Shown piece by piece: positions 32,339 to 38,784 of a stretch of DNA of 38,784 bases. The translations under genes and the position numbers were made by a program. The DNA lies in NCBI RefSeq assembly GCF_000466165.1, contig NZ_KE951408.1, forward strand, positions 10,168-48,951, given 5' to 3'. Origin of the DNA: Actinobaculum sp. oral taxon 183 str. F0552. Its GTDB lineage: Bacteria; Actinomycetota; Actinomycetes; Actinomycetales; Actinomycetaceae. The notes below the pieces were generated by a model. That model was not told the DNA's origin. It made no database searches and worked only from the letters and a program-made list of their open reading frames with translations. How positions within the stretch are numbered: position 1 is the stretch's first letter; every line of letters begins with the position of its first letter.

Positions 32339-33211
32339 ATGTACGTCTCCATCGACCACGTCACCAAGGACTTCCGGGGCAAGCCGGCGGCCCTCGACGA
32401 CGTCACCATCGATCTCCCCACCGGGATGATCGGACTGCTCGGCTCCAACGGCGCCGGCAAGACCACGCTCATGCGCATGCTGTGCGGCATCGTCCAGCCC
32501 ACCCGGGGCACCGTCCGCGTCGACGGCCGGGACCTCGCCGATCGACGGGTCCGCCAGGCGGTCAGAAAGGCGCTGGGATACCTCCCGCAGCACGTCGACC
32601 CCTACCCGAACCTCACGCCGCTCGAGTTCCTCGACTACGTCGGGATCCTCAAGGGCGTCGACAGGCGAGCCGCGCGCCGCAGGCAGGCCCGCGAGCTCGT
32701 CGAGAGAGTGGGCCTGGCCGACGCCCAAGACAGGCGCATCGGCGGGTTCTCGGGCGGGATGCGCCGCCGGGTCGGCATCGCCCAGGCGTTGATGGGCGAC
32801 CCCGAACTCATCATCGTCGACGAGCCCACGGCGGGCCTCGACCCGGAGGAGCGCGTGCGCTTCCGAACCCTCCTGGCGGGACTCGGCGCGGACCGCACCG
32901 TCATCCTGTCCACCCACATCCTCGACGACGTCGCCCAGACCTGCCCCTACGTGTTCGTCCTGGGCCGCGGGCGCACCCGGTACGACGGGCCGACCAGCGG
33001 CCTGATCGACGCCGCCCGGGGCCGCACATGGCTGACCGACCCGCGCGGCGGACCGCTGCCCGAACACGTGGCCGTCGTCAACGCGACGACCACCCCCGAG
33101 GGAACCCAGTACCGGATCGTCGCCGACACTCCGCCCGACGACGCCTCTCCGGTCGAACCCAGCCTCGAAGACGGCTACATGGCCTTGACCATCGACAAGG
33201 AGAGATCATGA
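32339..33211 (+). CDS. ABC transporter ATP-binding protein (MibZ-like position)
   Basis: A 290-residue ATPase. Walker A is GSNGAGKTT (residues 35-43), the signature FSGGMRRRVGIAQAL near 136-150, Walker B LIIVDEPTAGLDPEE, and the H-loop Asp-Thr-His-Ile in VILSTHILDD. A C-terminal domain of about 70 residues is typical of ABC-2 drug and lantibiotic ATPases. RBS GAGAGGAA precedes the ATG. It overlaps the lipoprotein gene (ATGA). Confidence 0.93.
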   Translation: MYVSIDHVTKDFRGKPAALDDVTIDLPTGMIGLLGSNGAGKTTLMRMLCGIVQPTRGTVRVDGRDLADRRVRQAVRKALGYLPQHVDPYPNLTPLEFLDYVGILKGVDRRAARRRQARELVERVGLADAQDRRIGGFSGGMRRRVGIAQALMGDPELIIVDEPTAGLDPEERVRFRTLLAGLGADRTVILSTHILDDVAQTCPYVFVLGRGRTRYDGPTSGLIDAARGRTWLTDPRGGPLPEHVAVVNATTTPEGTQYRIVADTPPDDASPVEPSLEDGYMALTIDKERS

Positions 33212-33585
33212 TCGGCACATCTCGAATCCGAGGCGTCCTCGCCTCTGCGTCCCTTCTCGCGACGGCCTGCCTCGCGGGATGCGGGGCCTTCCATCAGAAA
33301 GACTTCCCCACCGACGGGCCGAGCGTCACCGCGACGAGCAATCCCGCCAAGGTCAAATCATCGGACTTCGGCCACAGCTGGAACCTGAAGGTCGACCACG
33401 GTACGGTCACCTGCAAGGACAACTCCGACGGCGACCCGATCCTGTACTTCACCGCCCCGAACGGAATCGAGTACGCGCTCAACCATGTGAAGGGAAACGG
33501 GAGTCGCCGGGACATCGACGACATCTCCAACGGCTCCGTGGGACCGCTGCGCTCCTTCGCCTTCACCGTCTGCGACGTCAAATGA
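33208..33585 (+). CDS. Lipoprotein (MibQ-like position, DUF2511-like)
   Basis: A 125-residue secreted lipoprotein. The signal peptide has the lipobox LAGC with the lipidated Cys at residue 25. The mature part contains FGHSWNLKVDHGTVTCKDNSDGDPILYFT and GIEYALNHVKGN, the pattern of the small YebY/DUF2511 family, with Cys in the central strand and another near the end (FTVCDVK), possibly a disulfide. In the microbisporicin-type clusters a lipoprotein at this place is thought to give self-protection. The binding target is not known. Confidence 0.82.
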   Translation: MIGTSRIRGVLASASLLATACLAGCGAFHQKDFPTDGPSVTATSNPAKVKSSDFGHSWNLKVDHGTVTCKDNSDGDPILYFTAPNGIEYALNHVKGNGSRRDIDDISNGSVGPLRSFAFTVCDVK

Positions 33586-33608
33586 CATCCCCGGAATCGG
33601 CGAGATCG

Positions 33609-33662
33609 GCGCCCGCCTGCGCGAACGGCCGCACCCGGCCAAGCGTTCGCGCAGGCGGGCGC
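33609..33662. terminator. Strong bidirectional hairpin between convergent genes
   Basis: A perfect 18-bp stem (33609-33626 with 33645-33662) with an 18-base loop that can form a small hairpin of its own. It lies between the lipoprotein gene and the converging ABC ATPase, so it would stop both. Confidence 0.8.
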
Positions 33663-33725
33663 CGGCGATCGCGCGCCGTCGGATCCGACGGTCCATCGCC
33701 GCCGAGTCCGATTCCTGCGCCTGCC

Positions 33726-34364
33726 TCACCGCTCGCCGCCGAGCCGGACGTGGTCGTCGCAGGCCGCGACTATTCGACGGTCGTGGGTGGCGATCACGAC
33801 GGAGGCGCCTTCTCGGGCCATGCCTCGCAGCGTGTCGAGGACCATGGTGGAGTTCTCCTCGTCGAGCGCGCCGGTCGGCTCGTCGGCGAGGATCACGTCC
33901 GCCCGTTTGACGATGAGCCGGGCGAGCGCGACCCGCTGCTGTTCGCCTCCGCTGAGCCGGTAGACCGGCTCACGGCCATGCTCCTTCAACCCGACCCGCT
34001 CCAAGGCCTCGGCGATGCGCCGTCTCTTGGCGGCCGTGAGAACGCCCGGGCCCAGCCCGATGCGCAGATTGAACTCGGGGGTCTGGTTCTCGATGAGCGC
34101 GTAGTTCTGGAAGAGATAGCCCAGCCGATCGCGCCGGTAGCGCTGTTGACGGCGGGTCGGGATGCCCGTGATCGCCTCGCCGTCGATGTTCACCGTGCCG
34201 CCGGTGGGCTCCTCCAGAAGGCCGATGCAGTTCAAGAGCGTGGTCTTGCCGCAGCCGGAGGGCCCGGTTAAGGCGTGCATCGCCCCCGAAGGGACCTCGA
34301 AGCACAGATCCTCCCAGAGGGTTCGGCGGCCGAAGCGCTTGGTCAGGTGGTCGATGGCGATCAT
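33726..34364 (-). CDS. ABC transporter ATP-binding protein of a bacteriocin-type exporter
   Basis: A 212-residue ATPase of the MacB/LolD-type group, resembling the ATPases next to lactococcin 972-type bacteriocin genes (TIGR03608 group, from memory). Walker A is GPSGCGKTT (34-42), signature LSGGEQQRVALARLIV, and Walker B VILADEPTGALDEENS. ATG 34364 has GGAGACAC upstream and lies 7 bases after the permease stop, so the two are one unit. It is the cytosolic motor for the permease at 34372. Confidence 0.9.
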   Translation of the reverse strand: MIAIDHLTKRFGRRTLWEDLCFEVPSGAMHALTGPSGCGKTTLLNCIGLLEEPTGGTVNIDGEAITGIPTRRQQRYRRDRLGYLFQNYALIENQTPEFNLRIGLGPGVLTAAKRRRIAEALERVGLKEHGREPVYRLSGGEQQRVALARLIVKRADVILADEPTGALDEENSTMVLDTLRGMAREGASVVIATHDRRIVAACDDHVRLGGER

Positions 34365-34371
34365 GTGTCTC

Positions 34372-36504
34372 CTATCCGACGTCGATGCTGCGGGCGGTGA
34401 CGATGCGGCGGCTGCAGCGGATCAGCCCGGCCGCCATGATGGCCAGTGCGACGGCCAGGACGCTGGCCGAGATCGGCGGGATCGTCCGTACGAGCACGGA
34501 CTGGAGCTCGGCTCGGGCGTTCTCCGAGGCGATCTGGCCGTTGAACATGACGGCCTGCAGCCACGCGCTCAGGCTCACGACCGCCACCGTGAGCCAGCAG
34601 TCCAGGATCAGGAGTTTGCCGAACATGTTCCAGTAGGTCCATCCGCTGATCCGCGAGGCGAAGATGAGCTGGCCGTTGCGGCGCGTGTGCGCGACGGCGA
34701 ACCCCACCGTCGTGATGAGAAGGACCACGAGCGCGATCGCGCAGTTGACGATGGAGGTGACGAAGTTCCGGGAAGCCTCCGCTAGGTTCCGGAACGGTTC
34801 GTAGGCGGCCGAGTTGATCCCGAAGACGTCCCTGGACAGCTGCGGGTCGGCGCGCACCTCGGCGCTCGCCTTGCGGTGGTCCGTCGCGAGGATGTGGCGC
34901 TGGGTCGTGTAGGCGACGTAGTCGCTCGTCGTTATGAGAGCCGTGTCGTTGGACAGCGCTACGATGACGGGATCGTCGAGGAAGGCGGGACTGGCGGAGG
35001 CGTCGAGCACCCTGTAGGTGAACAGTCGCCGTTCGTCGGGGGTGTAGACGGCTCTCACGCGCGGCTCGGGGCCGTTTCCCCCTCTCGACTGGCTCGCCCC
35101 TCCGGTGAACCGCAGCATTTCGACGGCCTGTTTCAGGATCTGGGCGGTGTGGGGGCGGTACCGCTGCGGGATCGCCACGACCGCTTCGTCGGATCCCGTG
35201 GGAGCCGTGACCGGCCGGCCGGCGACGTCCTTCACTCTCTGCCTGTCGAGATAGCTCTGATTCGCGTAGAGCGAGTCGATCGGGGCGCCCGCCGGCACGG
35301 AGAACTGTTCCTGCCCGGGATTGACGATCGAGACCATGAGGAGGCCGCGCCTGTTGAGCGAACGCTCCCAGGCGGCGATGCGCTCGTCGGGCGAGTCGGC
35401 GCGGCGCGTCGGACCCGCGGAGCCGGCCGAACCGGACGAGTCGTCCGAGTCGAGGCCGACGTTCAGGCGTATTTCGCCTAGATCGCGCGCGGTCTCCCAC
35501 TGCCCGCCGATGTCCTGGGCCTTGGTCCGCGTCAGGGCGTCGTTGACGACGATGCCTCCCAGGATGGCCGCTACGAGGATTGCGGTGCCGCGGACCATGT
35601 ACGCCGACGCCGTCGTCCACCGCGAGGCTCCCGAGCCCTTGATGGCGTCGAGGATGGAGGAATGCCACAGTATCCACAGGCTCACGCCGTGCACGCACAG
35701 GGTGAGCAGGACGCCCAACGCGCCGAGAGCGGCGAACAGCAGGAGGAACGCGGTCAGCTGGTGCAAGGAGTTGTACAGGTAGAGCGCCGCCAAGAGCGGG
35801 ACGGCGAGGACGCCCACCGCTTTGGAGAGGAAGGTCAGGCTCGCGCGGGCGTCGAGCGCCCAGGCCTGGCGAAGCGTCATGCCCTGAAGGCGTTGGACGC
35901 CGTAGGCGCGCGCGTTCATCGCCACGCCCACGCCCGTCAAGGCGACGATCAGCAGCGTGATCACCGCCGCCGTGCCGAAGAGCGCGTATCCGCCGAACAG
36001 CCAGGGCAGGGACCGCAGGGTCATCGTCTCCGTGTACGAATCGACGTTGTAGCCGTACCCGGCGAGCGTCTCGCGAAAGCCCCGCAGATCCTCCCGAGAG
36101 CCGGAGAGCAGGTAGGTTCCCGCCGGTTCCAGTGCGGACGCTTCGGATCGGGGGTGCACCTTGTAGGAGATCTCCGCGTTGAAGGCGCCGTATCCCCGCT
36201 CCATCCATGACTGGGCGAACGAGCCCCCGGATGCGGCGAGGACGTACAGGTGTTCGACCCCCTTGGGGTCTTTTCGGTCGGGCACGAGCTTGGCGACGTC
36301 GAGGCGGCGGGTGCGCGCATAGGCCTCGATCCGTGCGTTGATCTCGGAGAACGGAGCCTTGTCCTGCGCCGGGCGCACCACGTCCACGTACCAGGCCGGG
36401 CCGACCGGCATGTACGACTCGAAGGAATGCAGGAAGAGGAAGCCCAGGAGGGCCGCGAAGAGCGCGAGCGCCGTATGCGCAAGGCGAAGGCTCCGGTTCA
36501 ACAT
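34372..36504 (-). CDS. Bacteriocin-associated integral membrane permease (DUF1430/TIGR01654-like)
   Basis: A 710-residue membrane protein. One N-terminal helix (about 12-28) is followed by an extracellular domain of about 140 residues. Then come four helices (about 170-320) with a large loop of over 200 residues holding EEAVVAIPQRY-like and YVAYTTQRHIL segments, and four C-terminal helices with RNGQLIFASRISGWTYWNMF. The first residues GPAWYVDVVRP and the layout fit the 'bacteriocin-associated integral membrane' family as I recall it, which pairs with the ATPase downstream. It may give self-immunity or export. No lactococcin 972-like precursor gene was found beside it. Confidence 0.75.
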   Translation of the reverse strand: MLNRSLRLAHTALALFAALLGFLFLHSFESYMPVGPAWYVDVVRPAQDKAPFSEINARIEAYARTRRLDVAKLVPDRKDPKGVEHLYVLAASGGSFAQSWMERGYGAFNAEISYKVHPRSEASALEPAGTYLLSGSREDLRGFRETLAGYGYNVDSYTETMTLRSLPWLFGGYALFGTAAVITLLIVALTGVGVAMNARAYGVQRLQGMTLRQAWALDARASLTFLSKAVGVLAVPLLAALYLYNSLHQLTAFLLLFAALGALGVLLTLCVHGVSLWILWHSSILDAIKGSGASRWTTASAYMVRGTAILVAAILGGIVVNDALTRTKAQDIGGQWETARDLGEIRLNVGLDSDDSSGSAGSAGPTRRADSPDERIAAWERSLNRRGLLMVSIVNPGQEQFSVPAGAPIDSLYANQSYLDRQRVKDVAGRPVTAPTGSDEAVVAIPQRYRPHTAQILKQAVEMLRFTGGASQSRGGNGPEPRVRAVYTPDERRLFTYRVLDASASPAFLDDPVIVALSNDTALITTSDYVAYTTQRHILATDHRKASAEVRADPQLSRDVFGINSAAYEPFRNLAEASRNFVTSIVNCAIALVVLLITTVGFAVAHTRRNGQLIFASRISGWTYWNMFGKLLILDCWLTVAVVSLSAWLQAVMFNGQIASENARAELQSVLVRTIPPISASVLAVALAIMAAGLIRCSRRIVTARSIDVG

Positions 36505-36647
36505 GTCAGGACGTGGTTGTGAGAGGTGAGAGCATTTGACGTGCCTTCCATCGGATTGCGGCGCTTCGCAGTCTACAACGGGGCGGAGCCGTATGGAAGA
36601 GGGGAGTGGAATCCCTTTCGAGGGCGTCGGCTGCCGGTGGGCGCGCG

Positions 36648-36686
36648 ACGGGCGTTTCGCGGGCGTGCAACGGGCGTTTCGCGGGC
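36648..36686. repeat. 17-bp direct repeat, two copies
   Basis: ACGGGCGTTTCGCGGGC occurs at 36648-36664 and again at 36670-36686, 22 bases apart. It is between the permease start and the glpK terminator; the remaining spacer 36505-36647 holds no gene. Confidence 0.75.
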
Positions 36687-36716
36687 TCGCGGCTGGGGAA
36701 CGCGGCGCACAACAGC

Positions 36717-36747
36717 GGGGAGGCGACCTTCAAGAGGTCGCCTCCCC
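36717..36747 (-). terminator. Hairpin terminator downstream of glpK
   Basis: A perfect 13-bp stem (36717-36729 with 36735-36747) and a 5-base loop, 47 bases beyond the glpK stop on its strand. Confidence 0.8.
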
Positions 36748-36794
36748 GGATGCTAGCCAGCCGCCTCGGCGGCCGACGCGATTCTTCCGTTCGG

Positions 36795-38321
36795 TCAGCG
36801 CACGTCGTCGTCGACCCAGTCGAGGGTCTTCGAGATCGCCTTCTTCCACTGGCGGAGCTGGCGCTCGCGCTCGGCCGGTTCCATTTCGGGCTTCCAGCGC
36901 TTGGCCTCGGCCCAGTTGGCGACGACGTCCTCCTCGCCGGACCAGAAGCCGACGGCGATGCCGGCGGCGTAGGCCGCGCCGAGGGCTGTCGTCTCGGCGA
37001 CCACGGGGAGGACCACCTCGGTGTCGAGGATGTCGGCCTGGAACTGCATGAGCAGATTGTTGGCCGTCATGCCGCCGTCCACCCTCAGCTGCTCCAGCTT
37101 GACCTTCGAATCGGCCTCCATGGCGTCCAGGACCTCGCGTGTCTGGAAGGCGGTCGCCTCCAAAGCCGCGCGGGCGATGTGCGCCTTCGTGTTGTAACGC
37201 GTCATGCCGACGATCGCTCCGCGCGCGTCGCCGCGCCAGTGCGGGGCGAACAGGCCCGAGAACGCCGGGACGAAGTACACGCCGCCGTTGTCGTCCGCAC
37301 TGGCGGCCAGGGCCTCGACGTCGGGGGCCGTGGCGATGATCTCCAGGTTGTCGCGCAGCCACTGGATGAGTGAGCCGGACACCGCGATCGAGCCCTCGAG
37401 CGCGTAGACGGCCGGCTGGTCGCCGATCTTGTAGCACACCGTGGTGATCAGCCCGTTGTCCGAGAGCTGCGGCTCGGTCCCGGTGTTCATGAGCATAAAG
37501 CAGCCGGTCCCGTAGGTGTTCTTCGCCATGCCGGGCTGGAAGCAGGCCTGGCCGAAGGTGGCGGCCTGCTGGTCGCCCAGGTCGCCGGCGATCGGCTTGC
37601 CCGGCAGCAGGCCGTTCTGGCGGCCGTAGCCGTACACCTCGGAGGAGGAGCGGATCTCTGGCAGGAGCGAGGTCGGGATGCCCGCGATCTCGCAGATGTC
37701 CTCGCGCCATTGCAGGGTCCGCAGGTCCATGAGCATCGTGCGCGAGGCATTCGTGACGTCGGTGACGTGGACGCCGCCGTCGACGCCGCCCGTCATGTTC
37801 CAGATGAGCCACGTGTCCGGGTTGCCGAAGGCCAGCTCGCCGCGCTCGGCCCGTTCGCGCACGCCCGGGACGTTCTCGAGGATCCACATGATCTTCGTGA
37901 TCGAGGCGTAGGTCGAGAGGGTTTCGCCCACGGTCGCGCGGAACCGGTCGGGGCCGCCGTCGGCGGCGAGGCGGTCGACGATGTCCTGGGAGCGGGTGTC
38001 TTGCCAGACGATGGCGTTGTAGACGGGCTCGCCGGTGGCGCGGTCCCAGATGATCGTCGTCTCGCGCTGGTTGGTGATGCCCACCGCCGCGACCTCGTGG
38101 TGGTTGGACTGGGCCTGTCCCAGCGCCATGCCGACCGTCTGGCGGACATTGTCCCAGATCTCCATGGGATCGTGCTCGACCCACCCTGCGTGGGGGAAGA
38201 TCTGCTCGTGCTCGAGCTGGCCTACGGAAACGACCTCTCCCGCGTGGTTGAAGAGGATCGTCCTGGAGGAAGTCGTTCCCTGGTCGATCCCGAGGACGTA
38301 CTTCCGTTCGGTGTCAGTCAT
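36795..38321 (-). CDS. glpK: Glycerol kinase
   Basis: A 508-residue FGGY-family enzyme that phosphorylates glycerol to sn-glycerol 3-phosphate in the cytosol. The ATP site [19 protein letters not shown] is at residues about 9-28, with [13 protein letters not shown] near 50, and family segments such as [14 protein letters not shown] and [18 protein letters not shown]. It ends in LDWVDDDVR. Start ATG 38321 has AAGGAAC upstream. It lies 195 bases after the glpD end on the same strand, so the two probably serve one glycerol pathway. Confidence 0.97.
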   Translation of the reverse strand: MTDTERKYVLGIDQGTTSSRTILFNHAGEVVSVGQLEHEQIFPHAGWVEHDPMEIWDNVRQTVGMALGQAQSNHHEVAAVGITNQRETTIIWDRATGEPVYNAIVWQDTRSQDIVDRLAADGGPDRFRATVGETLSTYASITKIMWILENVPGVRERAERGELAFGNPDTWLIWNMTGGVDGGVHVTDVTNASRTMLMDLRTLQWREDICEIAGIPTSLLPEIRSSSEVYGYGRQNGLLPGKPIAGDLGDQQAATFGQACFQPGMAKNTYGTGCFMLMNTGTEPQLSDNGLITTVCYKIGDQPAVYALEGSIAVSGSLIQWLRDNLEIIATAPDVEALAASADDNGGVYFVPAFSGLFAPHWRGDARGAIVGMTRYNTKAHIARAALEATAFQTREVLDAMEADSKVKLEQLRVDGGMTANNLLMQFQADILDTEVVLPVVAETTALGAAYAAGIAVGFWSGEEDVVANWAEAKRWKPEMEPAERERQLRQWKKAISKTLDWVDDDVR

Positions 38322-38516
38322 CTTTAACTGTTCCTTTCTATTCTCTTTTCCGCGGTTTGCGTGTCAATTCCGCGGGTGGCCTATCCGACTGCGCGGCCCC
38401 GCGCCCGGCCGTGGGCCTCTCACCCGGGTTTCCCGGTGCGGCGCCGTCGCCGCGGTCCGGTGCCGGCCGTGGGCGAAGCCGCGCAGTCTGATTCCGTCAG
38501 CCGATCTCCTTCCGTC
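38322..38516. other. glpD-glpK spacer
   Basis: It holds an 11-bp inverted repeat (GACTGCGCGGC at 38387-38397 with GCCGCGCAGTC at 38478-38488) around a direct repeat of CCGGCCGTGGGC (38405-38416, 38463-38474). This may be a terminator or a regulatory fold between the two genes. TTGACA on the minus strand at 38367-38362 resembles a -35 box for glpK, but no good -10 was seen. Confidence 0.4.
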
Positions 38517-38784
38517 TCAGCCGTCCACCTCGGGCGCGACGTCGATGAACGGCGTCGTCTCCGGGGCTTCGGCTCGGACGAGCTGGGCTTCGGCCTCGCT
38601 GCGAATGCCCTCGGCCTTCTCCTCGGCCTCGCACCGGGACCGGTAGGAGGCGAGCTCCGCGCTCTTCCTCTCCTCGTCCCAGCCGAGCAGTTCGCCCGCC
38701 AGGTCGGCGACCTCCTCCGCGGCCGCCAGGCCCCGGTCCCGGTGCTCGTAGCACAGGCGGGTCCTGCGCGCGAGCAGGTCCTCC
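38517..38784 (-). CDS. glpD: C-terminal end of glycerol-3-phosphate dehydrogenase (partial)
   Basis: The last 89 codons of a minus-strand gene that continues beyond the window. It starts EDLLARRTRLCYEHRDRGL (with a Leu-Leu-Arg-Arg helix), then AEEVADLAGELLGWDEERKSAELASY, as in the C-terminal domain of FAD-dependent GlpD, which oxidises glycerol 3-phosphate at the membrane. It ends with a charged tail and TGA at 38519-38517. Its place before glpK fits the assignment. Confidence 0.8.
   Translation of the reverse strand, partial: EDLLARRTRLCYEHRDRGLAAAEEVADLAGELLGWDEERKSAELASYRSRCEAEEKAEGIRSEAEAQLVRAEAPETTPFIDVAPEVDG

Noticed and set aside
36506-36733. Minus-strand open frame as a lactococcin 972-like precursor
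   Set aside because: No signal peptide, no family residues and no ribosome site; it overlaps direct repeats and the terminator.
38339-38367. Full promoter for glpK (TTGACA plus a -10)
   Set aside because: The -35-like TTGACA is good, but the sequence at 17-18 bases is AGAATA or GAATAG, a poor -10 box.
1-38784. CRISPR arrays, tRNA or rRNA genes, transposases
   Set aside because: None was seen; the short repeats present are tandem or paired and lack spacer structure.

Overview
The window is high-GC DNA from an actinobacterium. Panto-thenate genes, lysS, glpK and lctP, promoters with a TAnnnT box a few bases before the start codon (leaderless genes), and the Actinomyces/Schaalia-like look of the housekeeping proteins suggest the family Actinomycetaceae. 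The family-level placement is inference. No rRNA, tRNA or CRISPR array was seen.

Layout. (1) 101-1394: panC-panD, with a 27-bp tandem repeat just downstream. (2) about 1.8-9.0 kb, minus strand: an array of type VII (ESX/WXG100) secretion cargo cassettes between panD and lysS. Each full cassette runs WXG100-like small protein, glycine-zipper effector, DcrB/DUF1795-like protein, EspG-like chaperone. The array is duplicated and partly decayed, and no ESX core machinery is in the window. (3) 9173-10720 lysS; 11071-11631 a secreted low-complexity protein that ends at a protease-associated motif; 12042-14473 a DHA2 drug exporter with a divergent TetR repressor and palindromic operators. (4) 14573-20130, minus strand: a tight operon of two YbjN-like proteins, an HSP90-family ATPase and a 926-residue helical-repeat protein. 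(5) 20352-23156: SMP-30/gluconolactonase-like protein and L-lactate permease. (6) 23.4-33.6 kb, plus strand: a class I lanthipeptide cluster. (7) 33726-36504, minus strand: a bacteriocin-type ABC transporter pair. (8) 36795-38784, minus strand: glpK and the 3' end of glpD.

The main find is the lanthipeptide cluster. The 55-residue precursor carries a 24-residue core that keeps every Ser, Thr and Cys position of the lipid II-binding lantibiotic NAI-107/microbisporicin, but has a new set of side chains (I1, F6, G9, R14, F19, W22). It is followed by lanB, lanC and the AviCys decarboxylase lanD, then by an ECF sigma factor with a membrane anti-sigma factor, and by a membrane protein, ABC permease, ABC ATPase and lipoprotein set. 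This order matches the X-W-J-Y-Z-Q genes of the microbisporicin and planosporicin clusters as I recall them. The sigma gene and the transporter operon each carry the same promoter, GAACC-N15-GCTAC, which gives a readable self-activating circuit. The halogenase, the P450 and the LuxR-type activator of the microbisporicin cluster are absent here.
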